A stretch of DNA of 64,000 nucleotides from Lentzea fradiae (GTDB lineage Bacteria; Actinomycetota; Actinomycetes; Mycobacteriales; Pseudonocardiaceae): positions 62,001 to 126,000 of the forward strand of contig NZ_FNCC01000008.1 in assembly GCF_900100955.1 (NCBI RefSeq). The letters are read 5' to 3'. The notes under the pieces are model-generated. The model searched no databases and was not told where the DNA came from. It was given only the letters and a program-made list of their open reading frames with translations. Position 1 is the stretch's first letter, and every line of letters begins with the position of its first letter. Below, one piece after another: positions 7,943-17,115 of this stretch. The translations under genes and the position numbers were made by a program.

Positions 7943-9867
7943 TGCCGCTTCCCCTGCCGAACCTGGACGACCGCCGGTTCCAGCAGCTCGTCGACGAGGC
8001 CAAGCGCCGCGTCCAGCAGCGCTGTCCGGAGTGGACGGACCACAACGTCTCCGACCCCGGTGTCACGCTGATCGAGGCGTTCGCGCACATGGTGGACGAG
8101 CTGATGTACCGGCTCAACCGCGTGCCGAAGCTGCACTACCTGAAGTTCCTCGACCTGATCGGCGTGGAGCTGTTCGCCCCGACCGCCGCACGCGTGGACG
8201 TCACCTACTGGCTTTCCGCGCCGCAGCCCGCTCCCGTCGAGGTGCCGCGCGGCCACCAGGTGGCGACGCAGCGCAGGGGAGTCGAGGAACCGGTGGTGTT
8301 CACGGTCGACCGGCCGCTGTCGATCGTGCCCTGCGAGCTGGCCCACCTGGCCACGACGACCGCGCAGGGCCAGCCCGTGGACCGCACGGACGACCTCAGG
8401 GCGCTGAAGGAGCCGCACGCGTTCAGCGAGCAGCCGCAGCAGGACGACGCCGTGCTGTTCGGCCTGTCCGCCGCGGTGCCGGGCTGCGCGGTGCTGCTGA
8501 GGGTCGACTGCGACCCGATGGGCTCCGGCATCAACCCGTCGGACCCGCCGTGGGTGTGGGAGGCGTGGACGGACGACGGCTGGACCGCCTGCGAGGTCGA
8601 CAGCTTCACCAACGGCGGCTTCAACTCCGCGGGTGACGTGGTCCTGCACGTCCCGGCCGGCCACACGACGTCGGTGCTGGGCCGCAACCGCGCGGGCTGG
8701 CTGCGCTGCCGTGCCGTCGAGCTGTGGCAGGACCAGCCGTTCTACCAGCGCTCACCACGGATCCGCGACGTCACGGCGGCCACGATCGGCGGCACCACCG
8801 AGGCCGTGCACGCCGACGTGGTGCGCGGCGAGACCGTCGGCGTCTCGGAAGGCGTGGCGGGGCAACGGTTCCCGCTCGCCAGGACACCGGTCGTCGCCGG
8901 TGCGCCGATCACCGTCGAGGTCGCGACCACCGACGGCTGGGAGACGTGGACCGAGGTGCCGTCGTTCACCGAGTCGGGCCCCGGCGACCGGCACTTCCTG
9001 GTGGACAACACCGAGGGTCAGATCATCTTCGGACCGGCGGTGCGGCGGCAGGACGGCAGCCTGCGTCACTACGGCGCGGTGCCCGCGAAGTCGGCGGCCA
9101 TCCGGGTGCCCGAGTACCGCACCGGCGGTGGCACCAGGGGCAACGTGGCCCGCAACCTCGTGACGGTGCAACGGGATCCGGTGCCGTTCGTCAGCAGCGT
9201 CACGAACCGCAAGCCCGGCCGCGGCGGCGTCGCCGGGGAGTCGGTCGAGGACGCCGCCCTGCGCGGGCCGCTGTCGCTGCGGACCCGCGACCGCGCCGTC
9301 ACGGCCGAGGACTACGAGGTCCTCGCCAGGGAGGCCGCGCCGGAGGTGGCACGGGTGCGGTGCGCGCCCGGCGAGGACGGCGTGCGGGTGCTCGTCGTCC
9401 CGGCGGTCCCGGCGCACGAGGAACCGAACTTCGCGGCGTTCCAGGTCGACCGCGAGACGCTCGACCGGATCGCCCGGCACCTCGACGAACGCCGGTGCGT
9501 CGGGGCGCGGGTGAGCGTGGAACCGCCGTTCTACCAGGGTGTCACGGTGGTGACCGCTTTGAAGGCGCGCACCGGCACGCCGACGGAGACGGTGCGCGCG
9601 CGGGCGATGGACGCGCTGACCGGCTACCTGGACCCGATCCGCGGCGGTGCGGACGGCGGTGGCTGGCCGTTCGGCAGGCCGGTGCACTCGGGCGAGGTGT
9701 ACGCGGTGCTGCAACGGATTCCGGGGGTGGAGCTGGTGGAGGACGTGAAGCTGTTCGCGGCGAACCTGGCGACGGGGGAGCGCGGCCAGTCGGTGCAACG
9801 GGTCGACCTGCCGGTGAACGGGCTCGCGTTCTCCTACGCGCACCAGGTGCGGGTGGCGAGGAGCTGA
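7942..9867 (+). CDS. Baseplate J-like (gp6-type) wedge protein
   Basis: 641 residues, starting at the ATG in TGATG and not at the far-upstream open codons in the same phase. The N-terminus ('LPNLDDRRFQQLVDEAKRRV', 'HNVSDPGVTLIEAFAHMVDE') is the classical start of actinobacterial 'putative baseplate assembly protein' members. The middle holds beta-rich insertions ('WVWEAWTDDGW') and the C-terminus has the J-like core ('RGPLSLRTRDRAVTAEDYEV', 'EVARVRCAPGEDGVRVLVVP'). It builds the baseplate wedge around the hub. The next gene starts two bases later. Confidence 0.93.
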   Translation: MPLPLPNLDDRRFQQLVDEAKRRVQQRCPEWTDHNVSDPGVTLIEAFAHMVDELMYRLNRVPKLHYLKFLDLIGVELFAPTAARVDVTYWLSAPQPAPVEVPRGHQVATQRRGVEEPVVFTVDRPLSIVPCELAHLATTTAQGQPVDRTDDLRALKEPHAFSEQPQQDDAVLFGLSAAVPGCAVLLRVDCDPMGSGINPSDPPWVWEAWTDDGWTACEVDSFTNGGFNSAGDVVLHVPAGHTTSVLGRNRAGWLRCRAVELWQDQPFYQRSPRIRDVTAATIGGTTEAVHADVVRGETVGVSEGVAGQRFPLARTPVVAGAPITVEVATTDGWETWTEVPSFTESGPGDRHFLVDNTEGQIIFGPAVRRQDGSLRHYGAVPAKSAAIRVPEYRTGGGTRGNVARNLVTVQRDPVPFVSSVTNRKPGRGGVAGESVEDAALRGPLSLRTRDRAVTAEDYEVLAREAAPEVARVRCAPGEDGVRVLVVPAVPAHEEPNFAAFQVDRETLDRIARHLDERRCVGARVSVEPPFYQGVTVVTALKARTGTPTETVRARAMDALTGYLDPIRGGADGGGWPFGRPVHSGEVYAVLQRIPGVELVEDVKLFAANLATGERGQSVQRVDLPVNGLAFSYAHQVRVARS

Positions 9868-9868
9868 C

Positions 9869-10405
9869 ATGCGCAGTGCCGTCGAAGACCTGCACTCCCC
9901 GCACCCGCTGGGCGAACGCATGCCCGCCGTGTACACCGACGACGACTTCACCCAGCGCTTCACCCGTGCCCTCGACGAGGTCCTGGCGCCCGTCTTCACC
10001 GTCCTCGACTGCTTCTCCGCGTACCTCGACCCGCGGCTCGCCCCCGACGACTTCGTCGACTGGCTCGCCGGCTGGGTCGCGCTCGACCTCGACGAGAGCT
10101 GGTCCGCCGGACAACGCCGCGACCTCGTCGCCAGCGCCGTGCACCTGCACCGGTCGCGCGGCACGAAGAGGGGCATCGAGGACCACCTGCGGCTCCTCAC
10201 CGGGGGCAGCGCCGAGGTCGTCGACAGCGGTGGCACCACCGTCTCCACCCAGGCCCACGGCCCCTTGCCGGGGAGCTCTCCCGCCCACGTGCGCATCCGG
10301 ATCCGGGTGGCGGACCCGGACTCCGTCGACAGGGCGCGGATCACCGCGGCGGTGCGCCGGATGGTGCCCGCCCACGTCGCCACGACCATCGAGGTGACCC
10401 CATGA
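9869..10405 (+). CDS. Phage tail protein I/gp7-like baseplate protein
   Basis: 178 residues. 'LGERMPAVYTDDDFTQRF', 'LDCFSAYLDPRLAPDDFVDW' and 'HRSRGTKRGIEDHLRLLTGG' are hallmarks of the P2 gpI-related 'phage tail protein' that pairs with the J-like wedge in CIS. It probably completes the wedge. Its stop overlaps the next ATG (ATGA at 10402), which ties the membrane protein that follows to the same translation unit. Confidence 0.88.
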   Translation: MRSAVEDLHSPHPLGERMPAVYTDDDFTQRFTRALDEVLAPVFTVLDCFSAYLDPRLAPDDFVDWLAGWVALDLDESWSAGQRRDLVASAVHLHRSRGTKRGIEDHLRLLTGGSAEVVDSGGTTVSTQAHGPLPGSSPAHVRIRIRVADPDSVDRARITAAVRRMVPAHVATTIEVTP

Positions 10406-11340
10406 TCGTCTGTCAGACCTGCGGCGAGCACAACGCGCGGAACTCGGAGTTCTGCGGCAACTGCGGCGACTTCCTGGAGTGGACCGGTGCGCCGGTCCCG
10501 ACCGGGGCGGTCCGCCCGGACGCGGCACAACCGCAGCAACAACAACACCACCGTCCACAACAGACGCTCAAGCGCGAGCCGCAGCCCGGTGACCTCATCT
10601 GCGGGCAGTGCGGCTCCGGCAACCCGGACACCCGGCGGTTCTGCGGTGTCTGCGGCCACTCGTTGCAGGACGCCGTCACGCAGGAGCAGCCGTGGTGGAA
10701 GCGCTGGCAGCCCGCCAAGGGCCCGAAGCTCCGCGAGCACGGCAGCCGCCCGCGCCGGGCCAGGAGAATCCGGCAGGGGGTCGGCAAGGCCGTGCGCTGG
10801 ACCCTGGCCGTCCTGCTGCTGCTGTTCGGCGGGCTGTACGCGTTCTCCGAACCGTTCCGCTCCTCCGTGAACCACCAGGTCGTCTCGGCCAAGGACTCCG
10901 TCGCCGCCCTGTTCGTCGAGGAATGGGTGCCCGTGCGGCAGAGCTCCATCTCGGCCGCGCAGGAGCTGCCCGACCACCCCGCGAGCTTCGCGATGGACAA
11001 CGACAAGGGCACCTTCTGGGCCGCCCCCACCGACCCGAAGACGGCGGCTCTGACGATCCAGTTCGACCACGCCACCGACCTGCGGCGGATGATCGTCTAC
11101 AGCGGTGACCCGAAGAAGTTCCTGGGCACACAACGGCCTCAGCGCCTCACGCTGGTGTTCGACACCGGCAAGACCCACGACGTCACCCTGACCGACCAGC
11201 CGGACCAGCAGGAGCACGCCATCGCGAACGGCGACGGCGTCCGGCAGGTCCAGGTGCTCGTCGCGGGCGTCTACCCGTCGGCGGAGAGCACCGACACGGT
11301 GATCAGCGAGATCGAGCTGTTCGAGAAGCAGGTGGACTGA
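10402..11340 (+). CDS. Zinc ribbon-TM-discoidin membrane protein of the CIS operon
   Basis: 312 residues with three parts. Residues 1-90 carry two zinc ribbons (C4/C7-C18/C21 and C67/C70-C84/C87) joined by a glutamine-rich linker. One transmembrane helix ('WTLAVLLLLFGGLYAF', about 132-150) follows a basic segment, so the ribbons should face the cytoplasm. Residues 170-312 form a galactose-binding/discoidin-like domain ('SFAMDNDKGTFWAA', then 'LTIQFDHATDLRRMIVYSGD'), the type named NADase-type glycan-binding. The architecture suits a dock that holds the assembled CIS at the membrane while the outer domain contacts the cell wall. Streptomyces CIS loci have a membrane protein needed for firing; equivalence is my inference. 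Confidence 0.8.
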   Translation: MIVCQTCGEHNARNSEFCGNCGDFLEWTGAPVPTGAVRPDAAQPQQQQHHRPQQTLKREPQPGDLICGQCGSGNPDTRRFCGVCGHSLQDAVTQEQPWWKRWQPAKGPKLREHGSRPRRARRIRQGVGKAVRWTLAVLLLLFGGLYAFSEPFRSSVNHQVVSAKDSVAALFVEEWVPVRQSSISAAQELPDHPASFAMDNDKGTFWAAPTDPKTAALTIQFDHATDLRRMIVYSGDPKKFLGTQRPQRLTLVFDTGKTHDVTLTDQPDQQEHAIANGDGVRQVQVLVAGVYPSAESTDTVISEIELFEKQVD

Positions 11341-11342
11341 CG

Positions 11343-14330
11343 GTGCGCGCACTCCCGCTGCTGCTGGTGGCGCTGCTCGTGGCGCCGGTCCCGGTGGCGC
11401 ACGCCCAGCCTCCGGCGACCGAGCCGTTCGACATCGGCTTCGTCGACGACGGGGACGTCTTCACGGTCGACAGCAACGGAAGCGCGCGCACCGCCCTCAC
11501 CGACGACGAGGACGAGCAGCGAGACCCGGCTTTCTCCTTCGACGGCACCAGGATCGCCTACTCCGAAGAGGGGCGGGTGATGATCGCCGACGCGAACGGC
11601 AGCGGTGCGCGGCGCCTCAACGACGAGACGCTCCGGCAGACCGAGCCGGCCTGGTCGCCGGACGGCACGCAGATCGCCCTGGTCACCTGGATGCCCGATG
11701 GCGAGGGCAGCACACCGGTCGTGCAGGTCTACCGCGTCGCCGACGGTGTGCGGACCGGGGAGATCCCCGTCCCGGAGTACCTCGTCGCCGAGGACACCCA
11801 GCCGGACTGGTCACCGGACGGCGCGACCATCGCGATCACGCGCAGGGCCGAGACGAGCTACGTGGACACACCGCAGATCACCGAACCGAGGACCGACCGG
11901 CCGGAGCGGGTCGCGGGCACGTTCGACGTCGAGCAGTTCGTCCGGACGCCCCGCGTCCCGCCGAAGCCGGACGTCGTGGTCCTCATCGACATCAGCGGGT
12001 CGATGAGCCAGGAGCTCGACAGCGTCAAGCGGACCTTGGACGACATCATCGCCGAGGTCCGCGCCCAGCAGCCCGACACGAGGTTCGGCATCGGCTCCTA
12101 CGCCGGGCCGGAGAACGAGGGCAGGACCTTCACCGTGCACGTGCCGCTCACCGAGGACGTCGGGGACTGGCAGGACCGGGTGAACATCATCGTCGACGAG
12201 AACTCCACGGAGGTCTGGGCGCACGCGCTGATGCAGACCGCCACGGGCGCCTTCGGTTTCCGGCCCGACTCGAGCCGCGTCGTCGTGGTCATCGGTGACG
12301 AGGGCACGGCGGAGGGCCTCATGCCCGGCGGCACGGACACGGTCACGAACGCCATCGCGGCGCTGCGGGCCGCCAACATCCGGTTCGTCGGCATCGACAG
12401 CGGAGGGCTGGACCAGTTCGGCCAGGCCACCCGGTTCGTGGCGGCCACCAACGGCTCGCTCAAGACCTACGACGAGAACCGGCCGGGCGAGATCAGCACC
12501 GCGATCCTCGACGGCATCAGGGACCTCGACGTGAAGGTCACCCCCGTGCCCCGCTGCGACGGCGGGCTCGGCCTCACCTTCGACCCCGCGGAGGCGGTCG
12601 TCCGCGGTGGCGAGGACGCCCGGTTCACCGAGCGGTTCGAGGTTTCCGCGAACGCCGTGCCCGGCAGCACTGTGCGGTGCACCGTCGAGTTCCGTTTGAA
12701 CAACGAGCAAAGCGCCCGTTCCGGTTACGTCCAGGACGTGGAGATCCAGGTCGCCGACCGGACACGGCCGTTGGTGCGCATCGACGACGTCACGAGCGGC
12801 GCCCGTGACGGCAACGGCACGAACATCACCTACAAGGCGACCGCCACGGACGGTCAGAACCAGCCGCTCACCCCCACCTGCACACCACCGTCCGGCACCA
12901 CGTTCCCCATCGGCGTCACGACGGTGACGTGCACGGCGACGGACGAGGCGGGCAACACCGGCACCGACACGGCCGTCGTCACGATCACCGCGGAGTCCGA
13001 CGGAGTGGCCCAGATCTGGCTCGTCACCCCGGACGGCCGGAACCAGGTCAACCTGACCCCGCGCTTCGAGGGGCCCTGCGGCGTCTCCTCGGTGCCCTCC
13101 TTCGCCAGGGCCGCGGTGCTGGCGCTCATCGACACCAGGGACCCGGCGTGGGCGCCGGACGGCAGGCATCTCGCCGTCACGCAGGACGGCCGCGTGTGCG
13201 AGGTCAGTTCCGACGGCACCCTCACCCGCGTCCTGGTACAGGGCGACGACGAGGTCATCCGCCCGCGGAACCCGGTGTGGGTACCTGACGGCAGCGGCAT
13301 CGTGTTCGAGTCATCGCACGTCGAGGCGCCGCCCGAGCTGTGGACGGTGCGGGGTGACGCCGCCCCGAGACTGCTCACCAGGGACGCCGCCCAGCCCACC
13401 GTGCAACGGTTGCCGCGGCTCACGGTGACCACCACCGCGACACCGCGGGAGATCCCGTTCAACGGCGAGACCACGATCGAGGTCACCGTGGCGAACACCG
13501 GCTTCGCCACCGCGCCCGCCGTGCTCACCGTGACCCTGCCGCCGGGCCTCACGGGCGGGCCGCGGGGAGCCGACCTCGGTCCGATCCCGCCGGGGCAGCA
13601 GCGGGTCGTCAGCGGCGAGGCCACCGGCGTCACGGCGGGGGAGCACGTGGTGACCGCCGCGGTCGGCGCGATCACGTCGGCCACGACCGTGACGGTGCTG
13701 GAGCGCACCGGGTCGCTGTCGCTGAAGGTGACCGCGGCCCCGCAGCCCGCCTACGTCGGCGGTGAGGACGTGGTGGTGAAGTTCGCGCTGTTCAACAGCT
13801 CCGGCTCGACGCTCACCGACGTGCGGGTGATCGCGTCCGGCTTCGGCTGCCTGCCCGACTGCCCGGTCGGCACGCTCGGCCCCGACGCCGGCGCCGAGGT
13901 GGAGCTGCGCATCCCGGCGACCGAGGCCGTCGACCGAGAGCTGGTCGCGGTCGTCGTCGCCACCGGGCCGGACGAGGACTCGCTCGACAACGTGTCCGCC
14001 ACGCGGGTCGTGGTGCGGCAGCCCGTGCTGACGCTCGACCAGCAGGCAGGACCGCTCGGTGGCGTGGTCTCCGTGCAGGGCAAGGACTTCCCGCCCGGCG
14101 CGAAGGTCCGGCTCGACTGGAGTCCCGGCATCGCCGAGACACCGGGCGAGCTGACCACCGCGGACGGCACGTTCACCACGCAGATGCTGGTCTTCCACAA
14201 CGACATCGAAGGGGTCAGACAGGCCACGGCCACCTCCGCGGAGGGCACGAGGTTCGGCGAGGTCCGCTCCGGCGACTTCCTCGCGGTGCCGAACACCGTG
14301 CAGCCGCTGGACTTCGTCGAACGGGGGTGA
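11343..14330 (+). CDS. Secreted PD40/VWA/HYR/CARDB multidomain protein of the CIS operon
   Basis: 995 residues from GTG 11343, two bases after the preceding stop. A clear signal peptide (residues 1-22, cleavage near AHA-Q) is followed by TolB/PD40 repeats (about 25-180: 'EPAWSPDGTQIAL'), a von Willebrand A domain with intact MIDAS motif D216-x-S-x-S ('VVVLIDISGSMS'), a HYR-like domain (about 475-550), a second PD40 block (about 556-685) and two CARDB-like domains with an IPT-like end. No C-terminal anchor is visible, so it is probably released or wall-held by interactions. Inside a CIS operon it may sense the envelope, act as an adhesin or be carried outside. That role is inference; the domain calls are solid. 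Confidence 0.82.
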   Translation: MRALPLLLVALLVAPVPVAHAQPPATEPFDIGFVDDGDVFTVDSNGSARTALTDDEDEQRDPAFSFDGTRIAYSEEGRVMIADANGSGARRLNDETLRQTEPAWSPDGTQIALVTWMPDGEGSTPVVQVYRVADGVRTGEIPVPEYLVAEDTQPDWSPDGATIAITRRAETSYVDTPQITEPRTDRPERVAGTFDVEQFVRTPRVPPKPDVVVLIDISGSMSQELDSVKRTLDDIIAEVRAQQPDTRFGIGSYAGPENEGRTFTVHVPLTEDVGDWQDRVNIIVDENSTEVWAHALMQTATGAFGFRPDSSRVVVVIGDEGTAEGLMPGGTDTVTNAIAALRAANIRFVGIDSGGLDQFGQATRFVAATNGSLKTYDENRPGEISTAILDGIRDLDVKVTPVPRCDGGLGLTFDPAEAVVRGGEDARFTERFEVSANAVPGSTVRCTVEFRLNNEQSARSGYVQDVEIQVADRTRPLVRIDDVTSGARDGNGTNITYKATATDGQNQPLTPTCTPPSGTTFPIGVTTVTCTATDEAGNTGTDTAVVTITAESDGVAQIWLVTPDGRNQVNLTPRFEGPCGVSSVPSFARAAVLALIDTRDPAWAPDGRHLAVTQDGRVCEVSSDGTLTRVLVQGDDEVIRPRNPVWVPDGSGIVFESSHVEAPPELWTVRGDAAPRLLTRDAAQPTVQRLPRLTVTTTATPREIPFNGETTIEVTVANTGFATAPAVLTVTLPPGLTGGPRGADLGPIPPGQQRVVSGEATGVTAGEHVVTAAVGAITSATTVTVLERTGSLSLKVTAAPQPAYVGGEDVVVKFALFNSSGSTLTDVRVIASGFGCLPDCPVGTLGPDAGAEVELRIPATEAVDRELVAVVVATGPDEDSLDNVSATRVVVRQPVLTLDQQAGPLGGVVSVQGKDFPPGAKVRLDWSPGIAETPGELTTADGTFTTQMLVFHNDIEGVRQATATSAEGTRFGEVRSGDFLAVPNTVQPLDFVERG

Positions 14331-14423
14331 GCCGGCGCCTGCCCGGACGGGCAGCGCCGGGCGCACCCGGCCACGCCTTCACCGCCGCTGCCTCCCGGCA
14401 GCAGAACGAGGAGACTCGGAGAC

Positions 14424-15722
14424 ATGGGAGCAACCGCGACGCTGTCCGCTTCGGACCTGTCGGTCGTGCCGGGCGGGGACATCACCTGCCAGGTCGTGGT
14501 GCGCAACGCGGGCGAGCTGGTGGACCAGTTCACCGTCGACGTCGTCGGCGACGCCGCGCCGTGGAGCCACGCCGAACCGCCCGTGGTGAACCTGAACCCC
14601 GGTGAGTCCGCGCCCGTGCTGATCCGGTTCGCACCGCCGCGCGAGTCGTACGTCCACGCCGGCGCGGTGCCGTTCGGCGTCCGCGTCATCTCCCGAGAGG
14701 ACCCGCACGGCTCGGTGGTCGAGGAGGGCGTCGTCACCGTCGGCGCGTTCACCGACGTGGCCGCGGAACTGGTGCCCGCCAAGGCGGAGGGCTCCCGCTC
14801 GGCCAAGTTCGAGGTCGCCGTCGACAACGTCGGCAACGCGCCCGCGATGCTGCGGCTGCGGGCCGTCGACCCCGAGGACGACCTGGACCTCCGGCTGGAC
14901 CGCACGGAGGTCGTGCTCCCGCCGGGCAGCACCACGTTCGTGCGGCTGCGGGCCAGGCCCCGCAAGACGTTCCTGCGCGGTGAGCCGCAACGCCACCCGT
15001 TCCAGGTCGAGGTGGCACCGGAGTACGGCGAACCGCTGCTCGCGCAGGGCACGATGGTCCAGCGCCAGCTGCTGCCGAAGTGGTTGCTGCCGTTGCTGGC
15101 CGCCCTGCTGCTGCTCGCGGCCGCCTTGGCGGCGCTGTGGTTCACGGTGCTCGCCCCCGCGGTGAAGTCCGCCGCACGCGAGGCGATGCAGCAGGAGGCC
15201 AAGCAGATCCAGGAGAAGGCCGACGAGGCGGCGAGTGCCGCCGGTGCCGCGAAGAGCGAGTCGCAGCAGGCCGCCGCGAACGCAGGTCAGGCGCTGGAGG
15301 CCCTCGGCCTCACGCCGGGTGACACGTCGGCCACCCCGACCCTGCCGAAACCCGCGGGGGCCGAGGGCGACCCGTTCACGTTCCGGATCGACTCCACCTC
15401 GGCGATCGTTGCCAACGCGGCCACGTTCACCGAGGTGACGTTCACCCCGCCGGATGACAAGAAGACGTTGTTCGTCAAGGACATCTTCTTCGAGAACGCG
15501 AAGGGCGACACCGGGACCGCCCAGCTGGTCCGGGACGCGGACGGGACCCGCAGCGTCATCAGGGTGATCGGGCTCGGGAACTTCCGGGACCGCGACGAGC
15601 ACTTCCAGGAACCGCTGAGGATCCAGCCCGGCGAGAAGATCGTGTTCCGGGTGAGCTGCCAGAACCCGCAGCCCAAGGGCGCGTGCACGCCGTCGGTGGT
15701 GCTCAACGGGCGTGCCCAATGA
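14424..15722 (+). CDS. CARDB-like/TM/coiled-coil membrane protein closing the CIS operon
   Basis: 432 residues, ATG preceded by AACGAGGAGA. Residues 1-210 hold two beta-sandwich domains of the archaeal/COG1470 kind ('DLSVVPGGDITCQVVVRNAG', 'SAKFEVAVDNVGNAPAMLRL'). A single long hydrophobic helix at about 216-246 ('WLLPLLAALLLLAAALAALW') precedes an Ala/Glu/Lys coiled coil (about 250-290) and a C-terminal beta domain (about 310-432). There is no signal peptide, so with one helix the topology is ambiguous: the N-terminal sandwiches probably stay cytosolic and the C-terminal domain lies outside. Similar proteins sit at the end of Streptomyces CIS loci. The stop lies 32 bases from the convergent LuxR gene. 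Confidence 0.75.
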   Translation: MGATATLSASDLSVVPGGDITCQVVVRNAGELVDQFTVDVVGDAAPWSHAEPPVVNLNPGESAPVLIRFAPPRESYVHAGAVPFGVRVISREDPHGSVVEEGVVTVGAFTDVAAELVPAKAEGSRSAKFEVAVDNVGNAPAMLRLRAVDPEDDLDLRLDRTEVVLPPGSTTFVRLRARPRKTFLRGEPQRHPFQVEVAPEYGEPLLAQGTMVQRQLLPKWLLPLLAALLLLAAALAALWFTVLAPAVKSAAREAMQQEAKQIQEKADEAASAAGAAKSESQQAAANAGQALEALGLTPGDTSATPTLPKPAGAEGDPFTFRIDSTSAIVANAATFTEVTFTPPDDKKTLFVKDIFFENAKGDTGTAQLVRDADGTRSVIRVIGLGNFRDRDEHFQEPLRIQPGEKIVFRVSCQNPQPKGACTPSVVLNGRAQ

Positions 15723-15754
15723 GAGTAGGACAAGTGAGAGTGGGGCCGGGTGGG

Positions 15755-16381
15755 TCAGATCAGGCCCTCGCGCAGCGCGAACGCCACGGCGTGGGCGCGG
15801 TTGCGCAGCTGGAACCGGTTGGTGATGTCGTGCAGGATGGACTTCACGGTCCGCTGCGAGTAGCAGAGCTTCTCCGCGATCTCCTTGGTCTCCAGGCCGT
15901 CGGCGATCATCCGCAGCACCTCGGTCTCCCGGCTGGACATGCCGGCGAGGTTGAGCCCGTTGGGGCGCAACACGTTGCGTTGCAGCTGGGACACGCGGCC
16001 GAGCAGCCGGCCGAGCAGGTCGGCGGGCAGCGAGCCCTCACCGGCGTGGGCCGCGCGGATCAGCCGCACGAGCGTGTCCGGTGTGGCGTCCGCGCGGCGC
16101 AGCACCGCGGACACGCCGCTGCCGACCACGTCCAGCAGCTCGGAGTCGGCCACGTCACCGGCGATCAGCACGATCCCGGGGTTGGGCCGGCACTGGAGCT
16201 TTCTCAGCAGTTGCAGGACGTTGTCGTCGAGGCGCTCGGCGACGACGAGGGCCACGCAGCCCTCCGCCGTCTCCGGTTCGACGAGCCGGATCTCGGGGCG
16301 GGCCCGCAGGGCGACGGTGACGCCGGCGCGGGTGATGGAGTCGGAGGCGTGGAGTGCGACGGAAACTGGTTCGGCGTTCAT
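15755..16381 (-). CDS. LuxR/NarL-type regulator with degenerate receiver
   Basis: 208 residues from the ATG at 16381, which has an excellent AAGGGGAG ribosome site; upstream in-frame ATGs lack one. The C-terminal LuxR helix-turn-helix is intact ('GMSSRETEVLRMIADGLETK', 'EIAEKLCYSQRTVKSILHDI'). The N-terminal part resembles a receiver but lacks the phospho-acceptor: the usual D-x-x-MP strand reads VALVVAERLDD, and the conserved lysine is Arg. It is therefore probably phosphorylation-independent. Very similar regulators flank CIS loci in Streptomyces, so it is a good candidate CIS regulator. It converges on the operon's last gene. Confidence 0.85.
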   Translation of the reverse strand: MNAEPVSVALHASDSITRAGVTVALRARPEIRLVEPETAEGCVALVVAERLDDNVLQLLRKLQCRPNPGIVLIAGDVADSELLDVVGSGVSAVLRRADATPDTLVRLIRAAHAGEGSLPADLLGRLLGRVSQLQRNVLRPNGLNLAGMSSRETEVLRMIADGLETKEIAEKLCYSQRTVKSILHDITNRFQLRNRAHAVAFALREGLI

Positions 16382-16482
16382 CAGCTCCCCTTCTGACTTC
16401 GGCTCCTCCATCATCCTGCCGGGACTGTCCCGGAGCACATGGGCACCTGTCCCGATTCGTCCCGAAGTGGTTTAGGGCGTGC

Positions 16483-17115
16483 CTAGCCGCCCCACCCGGC
16501 CTGCCTCGCCCTGTGGACGGCCTGGGCGCGATCGGCCACCTGGAGCTTGCGCAGGATGTTGGACACGTGGTTGCGCACGGTCTTGGTGCTGAGGAACAAC
16601 TCCCGCGCGATGGCCGCGTTGCCCTTGCCCGCGGCCATGAGGTGGGCGATCTCGCGTTCGCGGCCGGTCAGCTCCGGCAGCGTGCTCGGCCGCGGCGCGG
16701 AGGCGAAGAAGGACAGCAGCCTGGTCGCCACGGCGGGGCTGAAGATGGCCTCGCCGTCGCCGACGACGCGCACGGCGTCCACGATCTGTTCAGGACGCGA
16801 GGACTTCACGAGGTACCCGCGGGCGCCCGCGCGCATCGCCGCGAACAACGACTCGTCGTCCTCGAACATCGTCAGCACGAGCACGCGGGCGGACGGGCGC
16901 GCGGTGACGATCCGCTGGGTCGCCTCGATGCCGCCGAGGTCCGGCATGTTCAGGTCCATCACGACGACGTCGGGCAGCAGCCGTGCGGCCAGCTCGACGG
17001 CGGCGAGACCGCCGGACGCCTCGCCCACGACGTCGATGCCGCCGTCGAGCAGCGCCGTCATCACCCCCTGCCGGAAGAGGGGGTGGTCGTCGACGACCAG
17101 GACGCGCAGGGTCAT
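16483..17115 (-). CDS. NarL/FixJ-family response regulator
   Basis: 210 residues from ATG 17115, which overlaps the kinase stop (ATGA). The receiver is complete: acidic pair in 'VLVVDDHPLFR', phospho-acceptor Asp in 'VVMDLNMPDLGG', switch Thr in 'VLTMF' and Lys in 'YLVKSS'. The LuxR helix-turn-helix follows ('LTGREREIAHLMAAGKGNAA', 'LSTKTVRNHVSNILRKLQVA'). It pairs with the overlapping kinase gene. The target is unknown; position next to the CIS locus makes CIS control plausible but not shown. Confidence 0.92.
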   Translation of the reverse strand: MTLRVLVVDDHPLFRQGVMTALLDGGIDVVGEASGGLAAVELAARLLPDVVVMDLNMPDLGGIEATQRIVTARPSARVLVLTMFEDDESLFAAMRAGARGYLVKSSRPEQIVDAVRVVGDGEAIFSPAVATRLLSFFASAPRPSTLPELTGREREIAHLMAAGKGNAAIARELFLSTKTVRNHVSNILRKLQVADRAQAVHRARQAGWGG

